Part shown: in pieces, positions 1 to 6,395 of the stretch
Position numbering within the stretch: position 1 is the first letter of the stretch
How the letters are laid out: every line of letters begins with the position of its first letter
DNA from: an uncultured Ruminococcus sp.
Lineage (GTDB): Bacteria; Bacillota; Clostridia; Oscillospirales; Ruminococcaceae
NCBI GenBank assembly: GCA_946612185.1
Contig: CAMOEP010000136.1
Coordinates: forward strand, 1-6,460
Length of the DNA: 6,460 nucleotides
Direction: 5' to 3'
Made by a program: the position numbers and the translations under genes
The notes under the pieces: generated by a model
Told to the model about the DNA's origin: nothing
Databases searched by the model: none
Seen by the model: the letters and a program-made list of their open reading frames with translations, nothing else

Positions 1-1095
1 ATATACCAGACCACCAAGGGCAATATCAAGGCTGCGGCACTGAAAGCACTTGCCCAGACCAATTCACCTGCTTCCGAGTCGGCACTGATAAAGAAGATGA
101 AAACCTACCGTGACTCGAATCTGGAATACATCGCCCTGTCCGGCTTAGAACTTTGCAGCAGCTATCTCCGAAAGGAAACGCAGTACATTATAGAGAATAC
201 ACCGAAAAATACCAACTTCAGGGAACACCCGGCTATCTACAATATTGAGGACGCACTCGCCAATAAAAAGGACGTTAAGGACGTTTTCGAGATGCTTGCT
301 GACTACCATGACAAGAACCGTAAGCTTATCCAGTCAAATGAGGTTGCTGCAATAAACCGTGCGCTCATAAGCAATATCATTCTGCACGATGACCCGGAGT
401 ACCGGGAACTCCTTGTCAGCCTTTACAACAGAGTTCCCTGGCTTTTCGTGCAGGCACGCTTTTTCCTGGCGCTTATGGAAGAACCTGATACCGCCTGCCA
501 GACCTATGCCGGTGTATCAGATGAAGCGCCTGCAATGATGCTCCAGAGACTCCTTAACATAAAGTATACCGCCGACGGCTGGTACGGTATATATATGTAT
601 GTGACCAACTGCAAGGAGGAGCAGAGGTTTGTAAAGCTGTTCAGAAGGATTCCTGGGTATATGATAGAATTCTTCAGCAAATTCAAGAAAATGGACAAGA
701 ATAATGCAAATTCCTACCAGTTACAGGTATTCAAGTGCCTGCTTGACGATCACGCTCCCGGCGATGAAATAGCGATCAGAAAAGCTGCCGGAGAGTTTGC
801 AAAGGCTGGCTTTGATTCATACCCTGACAGGGAGTATATCGAGCTTATGTTAAAGTCAGGCACTTCTGTGGACGGACTTATCGAAGACTACATCATCAGG
901 TATGTTAAGCAGAATAAGGCGGCAGTACGCTCATTCTGGCTGGAATGGCTGAAAGTCACCGAGGATATACTTATCAGGGAAATAAAGTCCGCAATGGAGA
1001 AACTCCCCACACTTCTTGAACCCAGCTACAAGGTCGTTATCGACGCTCAGATGAAGGAACTGAATCGTGTCCTCAAGAATCACAACGCATTATAA
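1..1095 (+). CDS. C-terminal part of a helical, HEAT-repeat-like protein (5' end outside window)
   Basis: The reading frame is open from the first base, so 364 residues of a longer protein are visible. The first in-frame ATG (position 97) lacks a convincing ribosome binding site and lies inside a repeat-like stretch, so I do not take it as the start. The residues look almost wholly alpha-helical. The first 60 or so alternate hydrophobic and charged helices (GNIKAAALKALA, then YIALSGLELCSSYL), which recalls HEAT/ARM repeats. No signal peptide, membrane segment or catalytic motif is visible; the C-terminus is a charged amphipathic helix. The stop is 9 nt before the MoxR ATPase gene, so it is probably co-transcribed with it. 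HEAT proteins are usually binding scaffolds; a scaffold or client-recognition role in the ATPase complex is inference. I saw no SWIM zinc finger, but one could lie in the missing part. The family is not firmly recognised. Confidence 0.85.
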   Translation: MYQTTKGNIKAAALKALAQTNSPASESALIKKMKTYRDSNLEYIALSGLELCSSYLRKETQYIIENTPKNTNFREHPAIYNIEDALANKKDVKDVFEMLADYHDKNRKLIQSNEVAAINRALISNIILHDDPEYRELLVSLYNRVPWLFVQARFFLALMEEPDTACQTYAGVSDEAPAMMLQRLLNIKYTADGWYGIYMYVTNCKEEQRFVKLFRRIPGYMIEFFSKFKKMDKNNANSYQLQVFKCLLDDHAPGDEIAIRKAAGEFAKAGFDSYPDREYIELMLKSGTSVDGLIEDYIIRYVKQNKAAVRSFWLEWLKVTEDILIREIKSAMEKLPTLLEPSYKVVIDAQMKELNRVLKNHNAL

Positions 1096-1099
1096 GGAG
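1094..1099 (+). promoter_or_regulatory. Ribosome binding site of the MoxR ATPase gene
   Basis: AAGGAG overlaps the stop codon of the upstream gene and sits 5 nt before the ATG at 1105. It fixes the start and supports translation directly after the helical protein in one transcript. Confidence 0.8.
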
Positions 1100-1104
1100 T
1101 AATT

Positions 1105-2196
1105 ATGGAAAAGGAAATTTTAAGGCTGTCCGCAGAACAGCTCTACAAAGACGAGATAGATGCACTTATCAAAAATGAAACAAATCCCGTACCGGAGGGC
1201 TGGCAGATGTCGCCAAAGTCGGTGCTGACATACATCTTAGGCGGAAAATCCGGTGACACCGTTATAACTCCAAAGTACATGGGTGACAAGCGCATAGTTG
1301 AGATATGTATAGCCACACTGGTAACTGACCGTGCGCTGCTGCTTATCGGTGAGCCGGGTACTGCTAAATCCTGGCTTTCGGAGCATCTTACTGCCGCAAT
1401 CAACGGCAATTCTTCCCAGGTTATCCAGGGTACTGCCGGAACTACCGAGGAGCAGATACGCTATTCCTGGAACTATGCAATGCTCCTTGCGAAAGGCCCG
1501 TCCTTTGATTCACTGGTAAAAAGCCCGATATATAACGCTATGGAGACTGGTACTATCGCACGTTTCGAGGAGATATCCCGCTGTGCAAGCGAAGTACAGG
1601 ACGCACTTATCTCCATTCTCTCCGAGAAGCGCATATCTATTCCGGAACTTTCTGAGGAGATCCCTGCCCGCAAGGGATTTTCCATAATCGCCACAGCAAA
1701 TACCCGTGACAAGGGCGTAAACGAGATGTCCTCCGCTTTGAAGCGCCGATTCAACATAGTTATCCTGCCGCCTCCGGGTGATATGGATACTGAGATCAAC
1801 ATCGTCAAGACCCGTGTTGCTCAGATGTCCTCCGGCATGAAACTGGGCGCACAGCTTCCCTCCGACAGCGACTTTGAGAAGGTGGTAACTGTATTCCGTG
1901 AACTGCGTCAGGGACGTACTCTCGACGGTCAGGTGAAGATAAATCCCACCAGTGGCGTACTTTCTTCGGCAGAGGCTATTTCCCTCATGGTGAATAGTAT
2001 GGCGCTGGCAGGAAGTTTCGGCAGCGGCAAGGTCACTGACGCTGAATTGGCAAGCGCTCTGCAAGGAGCAGTTGTCAAGGACGATGACAAGGACAAAGCC
2101 GCCTGGACGGAGTATCTGGAAAATGTCATGCGCAAGAAAGGTAAGGAGTACGCCGGACTTTACAGCGAGTGTAAGGAGCTGAGCGGCAATGGCTGA
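1105..2196 (+). CDS. yehL: MoxR-family AAA+ ATPase, YehL type
   Basis: This 363-residue cytoplasmic ATPase is about the length of E. coli YehL. Seen directly: Walker A GEPGTAKS at residues 82-89; a Walker B-like strand IARFEEI at 151-157; a sensor-1 region IIATANTRD with Asn199; and a likely arginine finger in ALKRRF (Arg214/Arg215). About 80 residues precede Walker A. After the core comes a smaller helical lid and a charged C-terminus. Two departures from common MoxR proteins stand out: the Walker B Asp is replaced by Glu155 (before catalytic Glu156), and the usual sensor-2 Arg in the lid (SPR-like) reads LSSAEA around 286-291. Members of this superfamily form hexamers that remodel or activate clients, normally with a VWA partner; the VWA gene two positions downstream fits that. 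Its 3' end overlaps the next gene by 8 nt. The client is unknown. The AAA+/MoxR call is firm; the YehL subgroup rests on gene context and motif form. Confidence 0.93.
   Translation: MEKEILRLSAEQLYKDEIDALIKNETNPVPEGWQMSPKSVLTYILGGKSGDTVITPKYMGDKRIVEICIATLVTDRALLLIGEPGTAKSWLSEHLTAAINGNSSQVIQGTAGTTEEQIRYSWNYAMLLAKGPSFDSLVKSPIYNAMETGTIARFEEISRCASEVQDALISILSEKRISIPELSEEIPARKGFSIIATANTRDKGVNEMSSALKRRFNIVILPPPGDMDTEINIVKTRVAQMSSGMKLGAQLPSDSDFEKVVTVFRELRQGRTLDGQVKINPTSGVLSSAEAISLMVNSMALAGSFGSGKVTDAELASALQGAVVKDDDKDKAAWTEYLENVMRKKGKEYAGLYSECKELSGNG
2173..2178 (+). promoter_or_regulatory. Ribosome binding site of the YehM-like gene, inside the ATPase gene
   Basis: AAGGAG lies within the ATPase coding sequence, 10 nt before the ATG at 2189. 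That ATG is upstream of the ATPase stop (2194-2196), giving an 8-nt overlap that suggests translational coupling and balanced synthesis of the two proteins. Confidence 0.7.
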
Positions 2197-4435
2197 GTAT
2201 TACGGTGTACGTCACCTGTCGCCTGCCTGTGCGTATTATGTGGAGGAATTCCTGGAAAAAGCCGCCCCGGAAGTGGTTCTCATCGAAGGTCCATCTGACC
2301 TGAGCGGACTTATCCCGGCACTTTGCGAACGTCAGGTAAGGCTTCCGGCGGCGATACTTACCTACACTACTACTGCGCCGGTGAATACGGTTATCTACCC
2401 TATGGCGGAGTTTTCCCCGGAATATCGGGCAATGAAGTGGGCAGTAAGCAGGGGAGTGCCAGTCATGTTCTGCGACCTGCCCTCAGATGCGCTGCTTTAC
2501 AAATACCGCAAGGACGCTGAGGATCAGGAGAACGAGGGGGAGACTATCCACTCTGCCGGAGAGTCGGTCTACAAGGCACTGGAGAAGCATACCGGCATCG
2601 ATACAGATAGTTTCTGGGAGTACCGCTTTGAGCATAGCACCAATTATCAGGACTTTATTGCGGCAGCTAATGAGTATGGCAGCCAGATACGTTCCTGGTC
2701 AGAACCGGATAGCCATAACGAACTGCGTGAAGCGTTTATGCGCCGTACAATAGCGGAATCCGAGAAAAAATACGGCAAAGCTGCGGTAATCACCGGAGCA
2801 TTTCACACCAGCGGCATCAAGGATAAGCCATGCACATCGGAGGATATTGCTCTGACGAATAAGCTGAATACCCTTTCGTCAAAGTCCACCCTCATGCCCT
2901 ACTCCTACTACCGTCTGTCCTCACGTTCCGGCTACGGTGCAGGCAGCAGCGCTCCCGGATACTACGAAATACTCTGGAAAAACCGCCTCCGTGGAACTCT
3001 TGAAAACTGCGGTGCGGAGTATCTTTCAAGAATTGCGGCGTTTCAGCGAAAAAATGGCTATGCTGCGTCATCTGCGGAGGTTATCGAGGGACTTCGCCTT
3101 GCCGGGACTCTCGCCCAGATGCGAAGCGGAACTCTCCCGTCGCTCAATGACCTGCGTGATGCGGCAGTTACCTGTCTGGGACACGGCGGATTCGGTGAGA
3201 TATCCCTTGCCTGCGCCGATGTGGAGATCGGTACGAAAATTGGCAGCCTGCCGGAAGGTACGGTCTGCACGTCAGTTCAGGAGGACTTCCTCCGCCAGCT
3301 AAAAAATCTGAAACTGGAGCGATTCCGTACTGCGGCTGCACAGGAACTTGAACTTGACCTCCGTGAAAACCTGCGTGTTAAGTCCGAGAAATCGGCATTT
3401 CTCGACCTCGAACGCTCCTTCTTCATTCACCGGCTGATCCAGGCAGGGGTGCAGTTCGGAGAGAAGATAGTCCGCTATCAGGAGAACGCAACATGGGCGG
3501 AAAAATGGCTGCTGAGGTGGACTCCTGAGACTGAGATACAGATCGTTGAAGCGTCGCTTAGCGGCGACACCGTTGAGGAATCCGCACGCAATAAGCTGAA
3601 CTTCAAGCTTGCCGGGGCTGAGACACTTGCGGAGGCTGTGAAACTTCTGGACATCGCTCAGCTTTGCGGACTGCCGGAGTGTATCGAAAGTGCATCATCG
3701 GCAGTTCAGGCAATGGCTGCGGATTGCGCTTCCCCGGCGGACGAGGGACGCTGCATCGGCACGCTTTCCACAATTATCCGTTACGGCAGTATCCGCCGGC
3801 TCGACCCGAAGCCTATAATCCCGCTTATCAGCCAGCTTTTCCTGAAATTCTGCTTGCAGCTTCAAAGTGCGGCAGTATGCGACAACAACGGCGCACGGGA
3901 ACTTATGGGCGGTATCGCAGCGGTCTATGATGCCTGCACAGCCCACGAATTCCTTGATATGAAGCGGTTTACCGGCATTATGAACGACCTTGCCGACAGC
4001 GATTATGTTAATCCGCTTGTGTCTGGATACGCCTGCGCAATACTCACAGAAACCGGTGATATGCCGTCGGAAAAGCTTTCGGAACTCGTGGCACGCCGCC
4101 TCTCACGGGGAACTCCTCCGGCAGAGGGTTCGGCATGGTTCGAGGGACTTGCCCAGCGAAACCGCCGTTCACTGATAGGCAGGCTATCGCTCTGGGAGAA
4201 ACTCTGCGACTTCATCGGTGGACTCGACAGTGAGGAATTCAAGCCGGTACTTGTGTCACTCCGACGCACTTTCGGTGAATTCAGCGCAATGGAGAAGAAT
4301 GATATTGCTGAGAATATTGGCGAAATACTGGGAGTTTCCACACAGCAGGCAGCGGAATTCATAGGGGCAGAAATGACCGAGGAGGAGCAGCAGACTATCG
4401 CTGACCTCGACGATTTTGATTTTGGAGATATCTGA
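2189..4435 (+). CDS. yehM: YehM/DUF5682-like protein with two GxxH motifs
   Basis: A 748-residue protein, near the length of E. coli YehM, lying between a MoxR ATPase and a VWA gene as in the yehL-yehM-yehP order. The first ~215 residues look like an alpha/beta domain: GVRH at residues 6-9; a strand ending VVLIEGP with Glu33; a second strand PVMFCDLP near 91-98; an Arg-rich helix REAFMRRT at 180-187; and a strand leading into ITGAFHTSGI with GAFH at 203-206. Paired GxxH motifs plus a Glu after a hydrophobic strand are the pattern described for the TraB/PrgY/TIKI metalloprotease-like fold, also likened to EreA and ChaN. Residues from ~260 are mostly helical, and the C-terminus is strongly acidic (EEEQQ, then DLDDFDFGD). 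No signal peptide or membrane segment is seen, so it is probably cytoplasmic. Its activity is unknown; hydrolase or metal-binding function is inference. It overlaps the ATPase gene and ends 1 nt before the VWA start. Confidence 0.88.
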   Translation: MAEYYGVRHLSPACAYYVEEFLEKAAPEVVLIEGPSDLSGLIPALCERQVRLPAAILTYTTTAPVNTVIYPMAEFSPEYRAMKWAVSRGVPVMFCDLPSDALLYKYRKDAEDQENEGETIHSAGESVYKALEKHTGIDTDSFWEYRFEHSTNYQDFIAAANEYGSQIRSWSEPDSHNELREAFMRRTIAESEKKYGKAAVITGAFHTSGIKDKPCTSEDIALTNKLNTLSSKSTLMPYSYYRLSSRSGYGAGSSAPGYYEILWKNRLRGTLENCGAEYLSRIAAFQRKNGYAASSAEVIEGLRLAGTLAQMRSGTLPSLNDLRDAAVTCLGHGGFGEISLACADVEIGTKIGSLPEGTVCTSVQEDFLRQLKNLKLERFRTAAAQELELDLRENLRVKSEKSAFLDLERSFFIHRLIQAGVQFGEKIVRYQENATWAEKWLLRWTPETEIQIVEASLSGDTVEESARNKLNFKLAGAETLAEAVKLLDIAQLCGLPECIESASSAVQAMAADCASPADEGRCIGTLSTIIRYGSIRRLDPKPIIPLISQLFLKFCLQLQSAAVCDNNGARELMGGIAAVYDACTAHEFLDMKRFTGIMNDLADSDYVNPLVSGYACAILTETGDMPSEKLSELVARRLSRGTPPAEGSAWFEGLAQRNRRSLIGRLSLWEKLCDFIGGLDSEEFKPVLVSLRRTFGEFSAMEKNDIAENIGEILGVSTQQAAEFIGAEMTEEEQQTIADLDDFDFGDI
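4424..4427 (+). promoter_or_regulatory. Ribosome binding site that decides the VWA start
   Basis: GGAG, inside the last codons of the preceding gene, is 9 nt before the ATG at 4437. The frame also has an ATG at 4416, seven codons earlier, but no comparable site sits at the right distance before it, and it would force a 20-nt overlap. I therefore choose 4437. Confidence 0.7.
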
Positions 4436-4436
4436 T

Positions 4437-5585
4437 ATGGAAAACCAGGAATTACTGAAACGCTGGCGAATGATACTCGGCAGCACAGTTGAAGACAGGG
4501 TGGCAGGCTATGGCGCAAGCGAGCTGAGTGAGGAGGAACTTCTCATGGACTCGGCGCTTTCGCAGATATATGGCGACTCCACCGGCGAAAGCGGCACAAA
4601 GGGTGCAGGACTGGGAAAATCAGCGCCTAAGCTGACGAAATGGCTTGGTGACCTGCGCACGCTGTTTTCCCAGGCGGAGGTCAAGGTGATACAGAACGAC
4701 GCAATCGAGCGGAAGGGACTGAAACAGCTTCTTTTTGAGCCGGAAATGCTGGACGGACTTGTGCCGGACGTTTCCACCGCATCACTGCTTCTGACCCTGA
4801 AAGACCAGATACCGGCAAAGGCGAAGGACAACGCACGGCTGTACATTGCCCGAATCGTGGAGGACATCAACAAGCGCCTTGCGGAGGACTTGAAGCGTTC
4901 CGTGACTGCTGCACTGAATCGCCGGGAACACTCGCCCATACCCTCTGCGGCTGCGATGGACTACAAGATGACCATTCGCCGGAATCTGAAAAACTACCAG
5001 CCCGAACTGCACACGATGATACCGGAGAAGTTTTACTTTTTTGATCGTGCGGCAAAGTCCTCCTCCCGGACGGTGATACTTGACATCGACCAGAGCGGCT
5101 CAATGGGCGAATCAGCGATATATTCGTCTATAATGGGCTGTATTCTGGCGAGTATCAGCGCATTGAAAACCTACGTTGTAGCCTTTGACACGAAGGTGAA
5201 CGACCTTACGGAACTGTGCAGCGACCCGGTTGAATTGCTTTACGGCATACAGCTTGGCGGCGGAACGGATATCAATAATTCCGTGGCGTATTGTCAGGAC
5301 TTTGTGACTGAGCCGGAAAAAACGACGTTTTTCCTTGTGACTGACCTGTATGAGGGCGGCAACCAGGCGCAGCTTATCAGGCGGCTTACGGAGATGAAGA
5401 CTTCCGGGGTGAATGTTATTGTACTGCTGGCGATATCCGACGGCGGCAAGCCGTGTTATTGTGCCGACGTAGCCAAGAAACTTGCGAGGGAGGACATACC
5501 CTGTTTTGCCTGTCCGCCGGAGAAACTGCCGGAACTTCTTGACTGTGCGCTGAAACGCCGCAGCCTTTCCAAGCTTGCAAGCTGA
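4437..5585 (+). CDS. yehP: VWA-domain protein, YehP type (MoxR partner)
   Basis: With the start at 4437 the protein has 382 residues, close to E. coli YehP. The first ~200 residues are helical and charged. The VWA domain then begins with the strand TVILDIDQSGSM. The metal-ion-dependent adhesion site appears complete: DxSxS at Asp218, Ser220 and Ser222, Thr277 in GGGTD, and Asp303 in LVTDLYEGG. It therefore probably binds Mg2+ and a partner through it. It resembles the CoxE-like VWA proteins encoded beside MoxR ATPases, where the pair acts as a remodelling or activating complex; that pairing is the likely role here, on unknown clients. Four cysteines near the end (340, 342, 356, 359) form a CxC-x13-CxxC pattern. 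There is no signal peptide, so it is likely cytoplasmic. It is the last gene of the operon. The last four codons and the stop lie in the downstream repeat, so the extreme C-terminus (KLAS) may differ from that of relatives. Confidence 0.92.
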   Translation: MENQELLKRWRMILGSTVEDRVAGYGASELSEEELLMDSALSQIYGDSTGESGTKGAGLGKSAPKLTKWLGDLRTLFSQAEVKVIQNDAIERKGLKQLLFEPEMLDGLVPDVSTASLLLTLKDQIPAKAKDNARLYIARIVEDINKRLAEDLKRSVTAALNRREHSPIPSAAAMDYKMTIRRNLKNYQPELHTMIPEKFYFFDRAAKSSSRTVILDIDQSGSMGESAIYSSIMGCILASISALKTYVVAFDTKVNDLTELCSDPVELLYGIQLGGGTDINNSVAYCQDFVTEPEKTTFFLVTDLYEGGNQAQLIRRLTEMKTSGVNVIVLLAISDGGKPCYCADVAKKLAREDIPCFACPPEKLPELLDCALKRRSLSKLAS

Positions 5586-5755
5586 AGCCAGCTTGACCGC
5601 TCCCACGTTGACGCTTGCTTCGCTCGCTCACTTTGGCAGAACATCACATTTTGTCGTCGCTCAACTGAGTTTTCAATGGTACAAAATTCTATTTGGGGGA
5701 TTCTGTAAAGCTGATATTTTACAATTCTATCGGAGAACTCTGTACCAAGCAGAAT
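5572..5755 (+). repeat. Direct repeat copy 1 (left arm plus centre)
   Basis: This 184-bp stretch recurs at 5840-6023, offset by 268 nt, with 4 mismatches and no gaps (5592 C/T, 5630 A/C, 5635 G/A, 5722 C/T; first copy given first). Its first 14 bases encode the end and stop codon of the VWA gene. A small hairpin sits over that stop: 5579-5584 pairs with 5589-5594 around a 4-nt loop. No run of T follows, so it does not look like a standard intrinsic terminator. Confidence 0.95.
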
Positions 5756-5851
5756 AAAGTTGAGCGACGGCAAAAGTCGTTCTTCTGTCAAGGTAAGCGA
5801 GCAGGCGAGCGACAACGTGATATGTGGTCAAGCTGACGCAGCTTGCAAGCT
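5572..5851. repeat. Long imperfect palindrome, miniature inverted-repeat-like element (complete unit)
   Basis: Left arm 5572-5666 and right arm 5758-5851 are imperfect inverted copies, roughly three quarters matching by eye, around a centre at 5667-5757. Perfectly paired blocks include 5656-5666 with 5758-5768 (11 bp) and 5589-5598 with 5826-5835 (10 bp). Both outer ends carry the same 12-bp self-palindrome, AGCTTGCAAGCT (5572-5583 and 5840-5851). The centre folds further: 5678-5690 can pair with 5734-5746 (11 of 13), and 5704-5709 with 5718-5723 around an 8-nt loop. No transposase is encoded. It could be a non-autonomous mobile element, a dispersed repeat, or a structured RNA or transcription-end signal. 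No clear target-site duplication is visible. Confidence 0.75.
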
Positions 5852-6023
5852 GAAGCCAGTTTGACCGCTCCCACGTTGACGCTTGCTTCGCTCGCTCCCT
5901 TTAGCAGAACATCACATTTTGTCGTCGCTCAACTGAGTTTTCAATGGTACAAAATTCTATTTGGGGGATTCTGTAAAGCTGATATTTTATAATTCTATCG
6001 GAGAACTCTGTACCAAGCAGAAT
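5840..6023 (+). repeat. Direct repeat copy 2 (left arm plus centre, right arm missing)
   Basis: Second copy of the 184-bp unit, starting in the 12-bp palindrome that ends the first full unit. It stops where the right arm would begin; sequence leading into the 115-residue gene follows instead. Two of the four differences from copy 1 (5860 and 5990, both C to T) keep local stems by turning G-C pairs into G-U. A 12-bp perfect palindrome, ATCAAATTTGAT, lies at the junction (6022-6033). Confidence 0.95.
5988..5993 (+). promoter_or_regulatory. Candidate -10 element for the 115-residue gene
   Basis: A perfect TATAAT lies 54 nt before the ATG at 6048. In repeat copy 1 the same site reads TACAAT, so the single C-to-T difference at 5990 creates the consensus. 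No good -35 box is found at 16-18 nt upstream; the best partial match, TTGGGG at 5961-5966, is 21 nt away. An isolated TATAAT in A+T-rich DNA can be chance, so this is a weak call. Confidence 0.3.
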
Positions 6024-6034
6024 CAAATTTGATT

Positions 6035-6040
6035 GAGGAG
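6035..6040 (+). promoter_or_regulatory. Ribosome binding site that decides the start of the small gene
   Basis: GAGGAG is 7 nt before the ATG at 6048. An in-frame TTG at 6033 overlaps this site and would leave that start without a binding site, so 6048 is preferred. Confidence 0.8.
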
Positions 6041-6047
6041 TGAAAAT

Positions 6048-6395
6048 ATGTCAATAAACAATGATGGAAGCGTAAAACTTATAAGATTTTTAATGGAGAT
6101 CAAAAAAAGGCCTCAGCTTTTTCTTAACGAAAAAAGTCTAAGAAAGTTAGGCTGGGTAGAGATGGGTTTTATGTTTGGCTATAATAATGCATTTGATCAA
6201 AGTATTATTGAGTTTGCAAATGAGACTAAGAATAGCATATGGACTAATTTCAGCAAGTCACTATGCAAAAAATATGGTATCTGCACACCAGACTATTCAG
6301 AACTCATAGCTCATTGTGGTTCAGAAGAAAAAGCCTTTGATTTGTTTTTTGAGGAACTGGAGTTGTTTTTGAAGCAGAATAACATATCAATATAA
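6048..6395 (+). CDS. Small A+T-rich protein of unknown function
   Basis: This is a 115-residue soluble protein with no signal peptide or membrane segment. An N-terminal stretch reads IKKRPQLFLNEKSLRKLG, followed by GFMFGYNNA; a C-terminal stretch reads GSEEKAFDLFFEELELFL. From memory, this layout (RPxxYLGxKSL near the start, a Gly-Tyr helix, then an EExAFxxFF helix near the end) resembles a group of short uncharacterised bacterial proteins sometimes found near toxin-immunity genes; I cannot name the family. Counting 6061-6360 gives 101 G+C of 300 (34%), against 101 of 180 (56%) in sampled VWA-gene stretches (4921-4980, 5041-5100, 5281-5340). It is separated from the operon by the repeats and has its own ribosome binding site, so it is probably a separate transcription unit and may have been acquired independently. 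An immunity role is speculation. Confidence 0.82.
   Translation: MSINNDGSVKLIRFLMEIKKRPQLFLNEKSLRKLGWVEMGFMFGYNNAFDQSIIEFANETKNSIWTNFSKSLCKKYGICTPDYSELIAHCGSEEKAFDLFFEELELFLKQNNISI

Noticed and set aside
1510..2064. 184-codon - strand open frame opposite the ATPase gene
   Set aside because: The + strand encodes clear AAA+ motifs over the same bases; the reverse frame shows no motif and no start signal.
4003..4518. 171-codon - strand open frame, rich in serine, opposite the end of the YehM-like gene
   Set aside because: Serine-rich composition is typical of a reverse shadow of coding DNA, and it crosses the junction of two supported + strand genes.
5579..5594. Intrinsic terminator at the end of the operon
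   Set aside because: The 6-bp hairpin is not followed by a T run; the larger inverted repeat also lacks a T tract after its right arm.
5575..5757. 60-codon + strand open frame covering repeat copy 1
   Set aside because: It starts at a TTG inside the VWA gene's end without a ribosome binding site and reads through both arm and centre. Copy 2 does not give an equally convincing gene.
5456..5815. 119-codon open frame on the - strand across the VWA end and the repeat
   Set aside because: It runs antisense to the firm VWA gene, its other half is repeat arm, and the translation has no recognisable domain. It is a by-product of the repeat.
5572..6023. CRISPR array or retron-like RNA
   Set aside because: There are only two long copies, no short regular repeats with unique spacers, and no cas or reverse transcriptase gene in the window.
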